From: Euptelea pleiosperma
Taxonomy: Eukaryota; Streptophyta; Magnoliopsida; Ranunculales; Eupteleaceae
Assembly: GCA_035048495.1 (NCBI GenBank)
Contig: CM068540.1
Location: 6,060,829-6,124,828 of the forward strand
DNA: 64,000 bases
Direction: 5' to 3'
Shown here: positions 45,721 to 55,151 of the stretch, piece after piece
Position numbering within the stretch: the first letter of the stretch is position 1
How the letters are laid out: every line of letters begins with the position of its first letter
Notes under the pieces: model-generated
Databases searched by the model: none
What the model was told of the DNA's origin: nothing
What the model saw: only the letters and a program-made list of their open reading frames with translations
Program-made: the position numbers and the translations under genes

Positions 45721-46571
45721 CTGAAAGAATGAATACATATAAATTAGAAGTAAATTAAATCAAAACATGAAATCTCCTTCATCCATCCATCTAACCAAAC
45801 AATGAAAATAAAAGATTATTCGGAAAACCATCTTCGAATTCAACATGGGTTTCCTCAGACAAGATGATCCATCACTTTCCTCAACAGAAAAAAGAAAAAC
45901 AATACACAACAAAAGAGAAAGAACTGCACTTGGAAACCTTGTAAGAGGAAAAAAAAATGTTCTTGAGAAGATTTATGCCAATAGTTTGGATGGATTTTTT
46001 CTTTATCCCAAAGAAGAATTAAATGAACAAAAATAATACTAAAATCAAAATAGAACAAGCAGAAGAAAAAAAATCTAATTTAAGATCTACTAACACAACA
46101 GATAAAACTAGTTTGGGAGAAACAAATAAAAACAAAAAACAAAAAACCCAAAAAGAATGAGAAATTGAAGATAATTATGCTAATACTCAAATGGGTTTCC
46201 TCTTTAGAACTAACCGAATAGAGAAATTTGAAGAGAAGTCAAATGGGATTCTGTTACTCTATACAAGTACTCATCTTCCACCCCTCATCATCATCGGAAG
46301 AAGAAAAAACATAAACAAAAGAAACCCAAATGCATTATTAAAACCACCACCCATATACACCAAGCAAAACTATCTATAAATCAAAACAGAATGAGATTAT
46401 AACAAAAATCCCCTCTTCATGAAACCCATCAATCATTCACAAGAAAAAAAAAAGGATTCAAATGGGTCATCAATCAAACCAAGAACAAGAACAACAAGCT
46501 ACAAAAAATCAAACTTTAAACCAGAAAGAAAAGCTCAAAAGGGTAAGGGTTCTGTTTGGATAGTAACTCAC
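45721..46571 (-). other. SEC15A: Probable 5'UTR intron of SEC15A
   Basis: On the minus strand a strong donor CCT/GTGAGT at 46572/46571 and an acceptor TTTCAG at 45721 would remove 851 bp. This leaves only 15 nt (45720-45706) before the ATG. The interval is A-rich on the plus strand, so U/T-rich on the transcript, typical of plant introns, and has no long frame. Single-exon plant exocyst genes often have such a leader intron. This is inference from splice signals. Confidence 0.6.
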
Positions 46572-47431
46572 AGGCAAATAGAGAAGGGGACTTTCCTTCC
46601 TTCTTAGCTATAGAACGCCGAGAAACACAAAGGAAACCATTAACGGAGGAAGCAAAACAAAAAAAAAAGGATCAGGGTCACAGGTGACAGAGCTGTTCAA
46701 GGTAAAGCAGTCCAACCACTCAAAGCACACTGTGCAAGAGATGAACGGGCTACTAGTTTCACCGGTTACTCTCTATCTGAACATGTACGGAAATCAAACC
46801 GTAGGGGGAAAGGAAACTGGAGAAATAGGTAGCCTAGCTTCACTCTTCCACGTGGTGCAACGAGGTTGAGCTGCCTCGTTTACTCGTGAACAACCCTGCA
46901 CCTATCATTTTCCAATTTATATTCGGGCAGTTCAAAATTTCGACCTCAGTTTTGTTTGGTAGGAAATTTTGGAAGAGAGGGAATTTTTATAGGGCGTATT
47001 TGGTTAGCCGGCAATTTATTTCCAAGAGAATATATTCTCGTAGCTAATTAATTTCTCGGCTAAATAGTCGCACACGCGCGCCTAAAATTATTTTAAAGCG
47101 TTTGACAACTATATCATTTTCTCGCCAAAATATCCGTCCACCTAATTTTCATGGTGTTTAGATGGTTTGGCAAATTTACAGAAGTTATCCTGCGACTGTA
47201 CATTGCACAAGTACCATAGTCGATACTTGCTATAGTGAAACAATGTCACGTGACCTTAGAAAATGCTTTATACGGAGAACTGTGTGTGGGACCAGCTCAT
47301 CGCATACTTTGGCATTTGTTAAACAAAATAGTTGTGACATCACCAGGATAAATCTTTGTGCACATGTTCATGATTTGGACCATCAAATTAATGGACTAAT
47401 CGCCTAAATAACAAAGTCTATTATTTTGATA
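46572..47431. other. SEC15A upstream region
   Basis: It should hold the SEC15A first (untranslated) exon, just above 46572, and the promoter. Exact transcription start not determined. CACGTGG at 46850-46856 is a G-box-like site. No second gene seen up to 47431. Confidence 0.5.
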
Positions 47432-47525
47432 GTAATAATCAGGTTGATTTTTGGTATGCACGTCCACTTAGGGATTGGGCCAAACATCCATTCGGTCAAT
47501 TGGCCCAAAAAGGTGTGCCACATCA
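47432..47525. mobile_element. Family A, right arm only (copy A10)
   Basis: AATCAGGTTGATTTTTGGTA, CGTCCACTTAGGGATTGGGC and AACATCCATTCGGTCAATTGG correspond to the right arm of the family. The left arm is missing. It runs into the tandem repeat at 47503. Confidence 0.5.
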
Positions 47526-47706
47526 TATTAGTAGATATACAAGGGGTCCAAACATTCCGAGTGCAAATGAGCCCAAAAAGGTGTGCCACGTGTCCTATTG
47601 GTAGATATACGAGGGGTCCCAACATTCATGGTGCAAGTGGGCCCAAAAAAGTGTGTCATGTGTCATATTGGTAGATATAAGAGGGGTCCCAACATTCATT
47701 GTGAGG
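47503..47706. repeat. Tandem repeat, three units of about 68 bp
   Basis: Three successive copies start GCCCAAAAA(G/A)GTGTG at about 47503, 47571 and 47640. Each carries TATT(A/G)GTAGATATA and GGGGTCC(C/A)AACATTC. Divergence is moderate. It follows the family A arm. Confidence 0.8.
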
Positions 47707-47832
47707 CCCAAAAATGTGTGTTTCAAGTTAGTGAGACTGTTTTCTCACATTTCCTTGGTGGGCAAATTTTTTTTTGTCTACCAAGCCTAAAATGGCATGA
47801 AATCATTTGAATGGGAGAAGGGGATAAATTAT

Positions 47833-48195
47833 GGGTTGCGTTATTTGCACACACCTTTTTTTGAGTGACACCTACCTCTAGGTGTGGAATGGTGTGTGCA
47901 AATAAGCTACAAAAAAAATAAATAAATAAACAAACACCGAAAGAGAAGAAGAAGAAGAAGAGGAAGCCGCTCGGAGAAGAAGAAGAAGAGGAGGAGGCAT
48001 GGTAGTGAGTTCCACCTAGGAATGGTGGTGGTGGTGGTGGTGGTGGTGGTGGTGGTGGTGGTGTAATGGTGGTGAAGAAGAAGATGACGGTGGTGATGAG
48101 TTCCTCTCCGTTCATTTTTTTTTTTTCAACTTTTGGTATATGCAGATAAGAGGTGGTTGTCACTCAAAAAAAGGTATGTGCAAATAACGCCACCC
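47833..48195. mobile_element. Foldback MITE with 8-bp target duplication
   Basis: GGGTTGCGTTATTTGCACAC at the left and GTGCAAATAACGCCACCC at the right are inverted. The inner TTTTTTTGAGTGACACC / TGTCACTCAAAAAAAGG also pairs. TAAATTAT flanks it at 47825-47832 and 48196-48203, as in hAT-type elements. The loop holds AAG/GAA and a GGT triplet run (48023-48064), so the large open frame on the minus strand is low-complexity. Confidence 0.82.
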
Positions 48196-48487
48196 TAAAT
48201 TATTTTCACGTCTCAACGGGCAAATGTGTAGACCTGGCTAAATAATGTCGTGATAAAATTGTATACCGAATGCAAAGAAAATATGATTTGCGCGTGCATA
48301 TATTTTTTTCATTTGCCCTCTTTACTGAGGGCATATATGTCTTTTTTCCTAAGCCGAGCCCCAAACCATATATAAAACTAAACTTTTGGCTTTTTAATTA
48401 TTAATGCGACTTGAACGAGGATGTCCGGTTCTGTTGGTCGTTGTGTCCAACTAAGTTACACTACTTAATCCTTCCACTTTTCCTCAG

Positions 48488-48785
48488 TGTATATGAGCCA
48501 CGTGGAACACTCTTAGAGGACACTGACCCTATGTATGTTTGGCCCATCCCTAGATGGACGGATAGACCAGAAATAAACTCGATTGGAGATTTATAACCGT
48601 TGGATTTGAGTCATTTTCACGGGTTGTTTTGAAGCCGTGGGATTCTAGGATTCTTTGTGGTACTAAGATCCAACGGATAGAAATCTTTAATCAGGATATT
48701 TTTGGGTTTAGGTCGACTTAGAGATGGGCTAAACATTTATAAGGTCAATGGTCTCTAAGAGTGTGCCACGTGGTTCATAAACTGT
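48488..48785. mobile_element. Family A foldback MITE, copy A11
   Basis: TATGAGCCACGTGGAACACT at the left pairs with AGTGTGCCACGTGGTTCATA at the right. Both ends keep the CACGTG hexamer. Inner arms: AGATTTATAACCG and AGAAATCTTTAATCAGG. Confidence 0.75.
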
Positions 48786-48877
48786 CTCCGAGCTCAGAGA
48801 CAGAGAGGTCTATGAGAAAAAATAGACCCACCTTCTGGAAGGGAGCGAAAAGAAAGAAGGAGAGGAGACCCAAATGA

Positions 48878-49095
48878 GGTAGAGGCTTTCATGCCCAGGG
48901 CCGTACAGAGCAAACAAAACGGCCTTGCTCAGTGCTTGCCACGTTAGTGAAAAAGCAAAACTACCCAAGCAACCGCAACCCAGATTTGTTGGTTTTGATT
49001 TTATTTTATTTTTCATTTTCTCGCTGACATGGCAAGCACTGAGCAAGGCCGTTTTGTTTGCTCTATACGGCCCTAGCGCATGGAAGCCTCTCCCC
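48878..49095. mobile_element. Small foldback MITE encoding the same peptide on both strands
   Basis: GGCTTTCATGCCCAGGGCCG / CGGCCCTAGCGCATGGAAGCC and CAAAACGGCCTTGCTCAGTG / CACTGAGCAAGGCCGTTTTG are inverted arms around an AT-rich loop. The flanks CAAATGA (48871-48877) and TCAAATGA (49096-49103) look like the target duplication. Because the arms are near identical, the minus frame (48810-49046) and the plus frame (48925-49173) both read MLSACHVSEK and LTWQALSKAVLFALYGP. This is an artefact of symmetry, not two genes. Confidence 0.75.
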
Positions 49096-49166
49096 TCAAA
49101 TGATATGTCTCAAAATTCAAATCATGCGAACACACACAAATATCCTCATTCTACCCCACTCACCAC

Positions 49167-49418
49167 GGGATAAAACTTTGATGACCGGGCCTGTCATTGA
49201 AGGAGATGACAGGGCAGCACATATCGGCACGTGGATTTTGTACGGACTGACCACCTCGGCCTCACCACACACGAACCCAGGTGAGTACTCGAGTCCTTTT
49301 TGCCAAAACACTCGCCTGCGTATGGGGGTGGTGAGGCCGAGGTGGTCAGCCGGTATAAAATCCACGTGCCGTGATCTGCTGCCCTGTCATCTCCTTCGAT
49401 GACAGGGAAGTTTTACTC
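49167..49418. mobile_element. Foldback MITE, 252 bp, 8-bp target duplication
   Basis: GGGATAAAACTTTGATGAC...GAAGGAGATGACAGGGCAGC at the left is mirrored by GCTGCCCTGTCATCTCCTTC...AAGTTTTACTC at the right. CACGTGGATTTTGTAC/TAAAATCCACGTG and GACCACCTCGGCCTCACCAC/GTGGTGAGGCCGAGGTGGTC give almost complete pairing around a short loop at 49275-49305. CTCACCAC flanks both ends (49159-49166, 49419-49426). The transcript would be a long hairpin. Confidence 0.85.
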
Positions 49419-49497
49419 CTCACCACAATCCTCCTCTTTTTCCATAGTAGCTATTTCATGTATCATTGATGACCTATTTCTTATATTATTGTATGTA

Positions 49498-49932
49498 CTA
49501 GGGGAAAGCCATGTGCTGCACATAGTAGCACCTTACACATGGCAGACCTGTAGCGATCACTGACTGTATTGATGTTTGGCCCATCCGACCTATTAGAGTC
49601 ATTTTCATGGGTTGATTTTTAACCATAGATTTCAAATATTATTTGGGGTACTTAGATCCAAGGGTTTGAAATCACTACTCAGGTTGATATTTGGTATATA
49701 GGTCCACCTAGGGATGGGACAAACATCAATACGGTCAGTGGTCTCTAAGAGTGTGCCATGTGGCTATACTATTGTTCCTCATCAATGATGACGAGGGATG
49801 TGGCCATGCTACAACCTGATATGTGAAGAGGCTTACTCCAACCTCTTTAGAATAGATAGGCAATTAATGAGGGAAGCCTTTAATTGTGTCACATGTGTGG
49901 CACCACCGGTTGTTGTTTTATAATAGTATAGA
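49498..49932 (-). mobile_element. Non-autonomous Helitron with nested family A MITE
   Basis: Read on the minus strand it starts TCTATACTATTATAAAAC (49932 downward), a classic plant Helitron 5' end. It finishes with hairpin ATGTGC-AG-CACAT followed by GGCTTTCCC and CTAG (49501-49498). The host base before TC is A and after CTAG is T, the expected AT target, without duplication. It is 435 bp with no coding capacity, and the middle (49533-49772) is a family A foldback. All four Helitron hallmarks are present. Confidence 0.85.
49533..49772. mobile_element. Family A foldback MITE, copy A12, inside a Helitron
   Basis: CACATGGCAGACC...CACTGACTGTATTGATGTTTGG pairs with CAAACATCAATACGGTCAGTGG...GTGTGCCATGTGG. 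The CACGTG core is CACATG/CCATGTG here. It inserted in, or was captured by, the Helitron at 49498-49932. Confidence 0.65.
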
Positions 49933-50052
49933 TAGATAGATATGTATGTATGTATATTCTCCCTTAGTGAACCTCATTGATCTGAGCCATCTAAAGCCCT
50001 TGGTTTAATCACAAACCAAAGTTTACATTGTTTTGGATGAATCCTAACCCTT

Positions 50053-50305
50053 AAAGGGCCCATTGACGTGTTGGATGTTTGGTCCACCTCTTGGTGGACC
50101 TACATATCAAAAATCAACTTGATCGATGATTTCTAACATTAAAAAAATGCTAAAATTTCACTGCCAAAAATCACGATATTAAAATGCTAAATCCAATAGA
50201 TAGAAATTACCAATTAAACTGACTTTTGACGTATAAATCCATCAAAAGGTGGTTATCCATAAGGTCAGTTGGTCCTAAAGCGTGCTCCACATGGCAATTT
50301 GGGAC
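50053..50305. mobile_element. Family A-related foldback, copy A13 (GGCCCATTGAC subtype)
   Basis: TTGACGTGTTGGATGTTTGGTC is loosely inverted in the ATCCATAAGGTCAGTTGG arm; AAAAATCAACTTGATCGATG pairs with CAATTAAACTGACTTTTGAC. Degenerate. Confidence 0.5.
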
Positions 50306-50423
50306 GGGACGGGACGGGGGACATCAAACTCAAGCTCATGAGTCATGATTGGATGATTTTTAACCATATGATTTGCAAACATTTTTCAGGAGCTGTTACT
50401 AGACTGTTTCACCGGATTGGAGG

Positions 50424-50640
50424 TGTTACCATATTTCCGTTATAACGGATTGTAACGCACGGGACCAAAAATGGAGAAAAATAGAAAATAACACGAAAAA
50501 TAGATATAAAATTCAAATTTTGAATTTCAGTAAATTTTATAACAAAAATAATGGGCTTTTTTTAACAATTTTCTTTCATAAAATAACAGTCGGTATTTTC
50601 TGAACGTTAAACAGTATGTAGCATAACGGGGGAGGTCATT
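50424..50640. repeat. Family B fragment (B2)
   Basis: TTTCCGTTATAACGGATTGTAACGCAC followed by AAAATAACACG words and AGTATGTAGCATAACGGGG corresponds to an incomplete family B unit (each word given within its local repeat). No termini or duplication found. Confidence 0.5.
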
Positions 50641-50787
50641 TCTTCTTTATGATTTTCAAAAGCTCGTAACTTTTAATCTGTAAATTAGTTTATGGTAAAA
50701 AAATTATTTTTTTTTCGATTTTAAAATTACTATAATACCCTAAAAAGCATGTTGTGCATCAATTTTAGAAATAGGGTGTTTTATACC

Positions 50788-51061
50788 AAGGTTTAAAAGG
50801 GACCGTTATGACAGAATAACGGTCTGGGGAGTTACCGTTCCGTTATAACGAGAGAGAAAAAAAAAACGCTCAGGGGCAAAAACAGGAAAAAACAAAAAGT
50901 AACAGAAATAACGGAAAAAATAGAAAAAAAGGGAATTTCAAAATTTCAATAACGGAATATAATGGAAAAACAGAAAAAACAGTCATGTTTTCACATTTTT
51001 TTCCAGAACGTTATTTTCGTTATAACGGAAAATAACGTTATAACGGCCGATTTTAAACCTT
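50788..51061. mobile_element. Family B MITE, copy B3
   Basis: AAGGTTTAAAAGGGACCGTTAT at the left and AACGGCCGATTTTAAACCTT at the right are inverted termini. The flanks GTGTTTTATAC (50776-50786) and GTGTTTATAC (51062-51071) match with one missing T, a decayed duplication of about 10 bp. AACGG words fill the interior. Confidence 0.72.
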
Positions 51062-51071
51062 GTGTTTATAC

Positions 51072-51756
51072 TTGTTGTAATTTCAAAAATATCATAAATA
51101 AATAAAGAACTACCCAACAACCTTTGCATACAATCCCGACACCTCTCCTGTATAGTCGTGTGCATTGCACTTACCCCCACAAGTTGTACTTAAAGACAAC
51201 CATTTAGAGGGATTGGAAAGGAAACAAGAGCATGGCTCCAAGAGAATCCAAATGGGTAATATTAGCTTATTTGTGGTAAGTTGGACGCTTTAGGTCTTCC
51301 AGAGCTAGGGGCGAGGGAACAAGGACAACTTCTTCACCATTTAAAAAAAGGATCAGGCTCAGGGGACCCCCATTTTTCGGATCCCTCTGAGTGATCGTGT
51401 GTTTAGCGTCGAGCTGGCATCACTTTTTTCACTTTCAGGGGCGCTGACAACCACCGTTGGATTCTTAAAATCCACGGCCGACCACCTGATGCTTAATTAC
51501 ATGAATTCATCTGTGAAGAATGTTGAGAATGATATTTCCACATTAACATGTCTTTTATGCAAATTGCGTCGGCCTCTATTTGGCTTAGGAAACTATCTGC
51601 CATTCTTATGTCGGCATACCCACATGGAAGATGAATCAATAGCTGATTTTTGGTGAGATGATCCCCTCACCATATAGATCACCCCTATAAAAAAAATCAC
51701 TCCATCGATCCCTACTTAGTTTAGAGTTTAGAGCGTGAGCTCTATCATATTGTATA
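51072..51756. other. Intergenic with a family C fragment
   Basis: No gene. 51340-51690 holds GATCAGGCTCAGGGGACC and, near 51625, ATGGAAGATGAATCAATAGC plus GCTGATTTTTGGTGAGATGATC, i.e. an incomplete family C foldback. The sequence up to the Helitron array is unremarkable. Confidence 0.5.
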
Positions 51757-52138
51757 CTAGTGGGTGGCCCGTGCCCACGGCACTCCTCGACAAAGCGTCT
51801 GTCAAAATTGGTTGTGAGTGGCTGAGATCCCCTGTTCAGTTGGGGGATAAGATCTCGGCCCTTCTTTATGAAGCCTATAAGAGGAGGAGACAACTTCCCT
51901 ATTTTGTTGTATAGACTAGTGGGCCGCCCGTGCCCCCAGCACTCCCCGATAAAGCATTTGCCAAAATCAGGTGTGAGTGGCTAAGATCCACTGTCCAGTT
52001 GGGGGATAAGATCTCAACCATCATTTCTGAAGCCGGATAAGAGGGGGAGACAACTTTCCTGTATTGTTATATAGACTAGTAAATGGCACGTGCCCACAGC
52101 GTTCTTTGACAAAAGCGTTTGCAAAAATTGTGTGCCTT

Positions 52139-52290
52139 CATCACTCAAACGGTATAACGGACTAGGGCGTTACCGTTTTTTCCATTATAACAATTGTTAT
52201 AACGGATTGTAATGCACAGAGGGATAAATGGGAAAATAACATAAATAACAAAAAATAACGGTGTTGAAATTCAAATTTTGAATAAATTGA
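52139..52290. repeat. Half family B MITE within Helitron unit 3
   Basis: ACGGTATAACGGACTAGGGCG, TTTTTTCCATTATAAC, ACGGATTGTAATGCACAG and GGAAAATAAC (separate words in this order) match the complement of the right half of family B copy B1. Only one end of the MITE is present, so it was captured rather than freshly inserted. Confidence 0.65.
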
Positions 52291-53169
52291 GGTCTAATGA
52301 GGCGGATTGAGTGGCTGAAATCTAACCGTCCACATTAGATTGATGGATTTGATCTCAACCACTCTTTATCTAACTGTCCACATTAGATGGGTGGATAAGA
52401 TAAGAGAATATATACAACTGAGTTATATTGTTATATGCGTGGGTGACCCGTGCCTGCGGAACTTTCTAAAAAAGTGTTTGTCAAAATCAAGTGGGAGTTA
52501 ATCTCAGCCATCGATATGTAGCTAGTGTATCTCAGCCACTCATTATTGAAGTCATATAAGATAAGAGGGGGTATAAGATAACCACAGTCACTTGTTATAT
52601 TGATAGTGGTGGCCCATGCCCACGGCACTCCCCGACAAAGTATTTTGCCCAAATCGAGTGTGAGTGGCTGAGATCCACCGTCCGATTGCGGATAAGATCT
52701 CAGCCTTCTATATATGAAGCCTAAAAGAGGGGGAGACAATTGAGCTGATTTGTTATATAGATAGTGGGTGGCCCGTGCCCACGGCAATTCCGGACAAAGC
52801 ATTTGCCAAAATTGGGTGTGAGTGGCTAAGATCCACCGTCTAGTTAGGGGATAAGATCTTGGCCCTTCTTCGTTGAAACATATAGAAGGGGGTATAAGTG
52901 GGGAGACAACCACTGTGTTTTGTTATATAGACTAGTGGGTGCCCCATGCCATCGGCACTCCTCGACAAAGAATTTGCCAAAATTAGGTGAGTGGCGGAGA
53001 TCCACCATCCATTTGGGGGAGGATCTTGGCCCTTCTTTGTTGATGCTTATAAGAGGAGGTATAAGTAGGGAGACAACCAATGTGTTTTGTTATATAGAAT
53101 AGTAAATGGCCAATGCCCACGGCACTTTCCGACAAAAGCGTTTGCAAAAAATGGGTGCCTTCGGCACTC

Positions 53170-53300
53170 AAACGGTATAACGGACTGGGGCGTTACCATT
53201 TTTTCCATTATAATGGCTGTTATAATGGATCGTAACGCACAGAGGGAGAAATGGGAAAATAACAAAAATAACAAAAAATAGCGGTGTTGAAATTTAAATT
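53170..53300. repeat. Half family B MITE within Helitron unit 8
   Basis: The same half-MITE with the same truncation as in unit 3. The capture therefore happened before the 1,020-bp higher-order duplication. Confidence 0.65.
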
Positions 53301-53539
53301 TTGAATAAATTGAGGTCAAATGAGGTGGATAGAGTGGCCGAAATCTAACCGCCCACATTAGATCGATGGATTTGATCTCAACCACTCTTTATCTAACTGT
53401 CCACATTAGATGGATGGATAAGATAAGAGAATACAATTGAGTTGTTTTGATATATGCGTGGGTAGCCCGTGCCCGCGGCACTTTCCGACAAAGTGTTGTC
53501 AAAATCGGGTGGGAGTTAATCTCAGCTATCGATATGAAG

Positions 53540-55151
53540 TAAAAAAATAACTAGTCCATTTTCTTTAATAAGAAATACTTAGAAGTAATGGGTAATTAGG
53601 TTATTCAAAAATTAATCTAACCTATCACAAGTTTACTGGTCAAGGTAAGGAAATAAAATCGCATGCCTTAGTTGTTTGATAAATGATTATCACAACTGAT
53701 TCAAATCGAATATACATCCGTTATATTTTATTTTAGTCGTTTGAGATAATCAATATAGATAGCGGAATACAAACAAACAATCAAAAGAAATCAGAAATTT
53801 TTACGTGGAAACTTTAACCAAGGAAAAAACCACGAGACCACGTCTAGATGGAAAGTATCACTAACTGGAAAGTTAAACGAAGCAAAGGTTACCTACGCAA
53901 CATCGTTGCAAATACAGCTTTTAACCTTAGCCAATGCCTACTGCTGATGTATCCACGTCCTTTGAATCAACGCTACGAGTCCACGCGCGCCCTCCTAGCC
54001 AAGAAGCCTTGTCCGCTTGTTCAGTTTGGTACACCCCAAACCTATCGTCGATCAGTCACTCAGATCTTAATTCTCAACACTTCAGTTTTTGCCGAAGGTG
54101 AATGATTCAGTACTCCCTGAATCCTAGGTTGCTCAATATGTATTGAGTCACACTGGTACACTTAGGCTACTAGGTTAAATATCTATGTGGAAGACCTAAA
54201 CTGAGTAATGGATCAAGCTCTTGGCTTTGATCTAGAAGAGGAAAAAGCTCCCAAGATATTTATGAGAACTAAAAAGCTTTCTGCTCTTCGAATAGATACT
54301 CTAATAAGCTCCCAAGATATTTATGAGAACTAAAAAGCTTTCTGCTCTTCGAATGGATACTCTAATAAATAAATATTTCTTCTCTTTATTCAATGTGTAT
54401 AAAAGTATATTTTGTAAAGCTAGAGAGGAGTTATATTTATAGATTTCGTAACCCAGAGTCTTTTAGAACGTGGGAAAGTGGAAACTAGAATTTTGAATCT
54501 GAGAAAGACTCAATCTGCGTGAAGTCCAATCGATTGTACTTTGAGTCCAATCGATTGAGTTTTGGGTCTAATCGATTAGCCTTGTATGAATGAATTTTTC
54601 CTTCGTAAATCCAATCGATTGTTCATAGTCTAATCGATTTGACTTCGATCAAGTTCTGTCTTGTAGACTCTAATCGATTTAACAGAGGTCTCCAATCGAT
54701 TGGGCTTTGATTAAGTTCAGTCTCGTAGACTCTAATCGATTTAACAGAGGTTTCTAATCGATTGGGTTTTGTTCAATCGATTGGCCCAAATAGTCCAATC
54801 GATTGGAGTTTCCTAGAAGTCAATAATATTGACTTAAACTTGGGTCTGTCCAATGACTACGTTTGACCATTATATTTTATTTATTTAAACATATTTTTAT
54901 AGCCACTAAGTCACTTATCTTCCTAAGTGAGCGTATACGATCTATAACCGACAAATGGACAGTTACTCAGATGACTCATGTCGTCAACCGTTTGATCATT
55001 GCCATCTCTGTCTTCTAGTCTTCACGTAGTCGATGAAGTATGAGTACTATGACATCTTCACACTACACTGGTATTCGTAGGTAAGGTTATATGAATGTTT
55101 TATGTCATACGGAATCTTTGCCCAAACTAAAATATGAAAATATTTTTTACA
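53540..55151 (-). repeat. 3' LTR of the gag-only element
   Basis: 1,612 bp. About 110 bp longer than its partner. Part of this is a private tandem duplication of about 64 bp (54248-54375, unit AGCTCCCAAGATATTTATGA...). It contains about eleven AATCGATT palindromes at 54525-54812. The minus-strand start TGTAAAAAATATT adjoins the purine tract; the end has TTA where the partner has TCA. Confidence 0.9.
54525..54812. repeat. Cluster of AATCGATT palindromes in the 3' LTR
   Basis: The core AATCGATT occurs about eleven times within 290 bp, mostly as TC(C/T)AATCGATT(G/T), at spacings of roughly 15-45 bp. Several are perfect 12-mers CCAATCGATTGG. The phase and neighbouring bases vary, so this is a motif cluster rather than a simple tandem satellite. 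Confidence 0.85.

Noticed and set aside
45705..45738. Upstream ATG for SEC15A at 45738
   Set aside because: It lies beyond a good splice acceptor and adds residues not typical of the family. The start at 45705 was preferred.
47723..48163. 146-codon minus-strand frame with poly-Pro
   Set aside because: Produced by the GGT triplet run within the foldback MITE.
51757..53539. CRISPR-like or satellite array
   Set aside because: Units of about 160 bp without short identical repeats and unique spacers, in a plant genome. Helitron ends explain the periodicity better.
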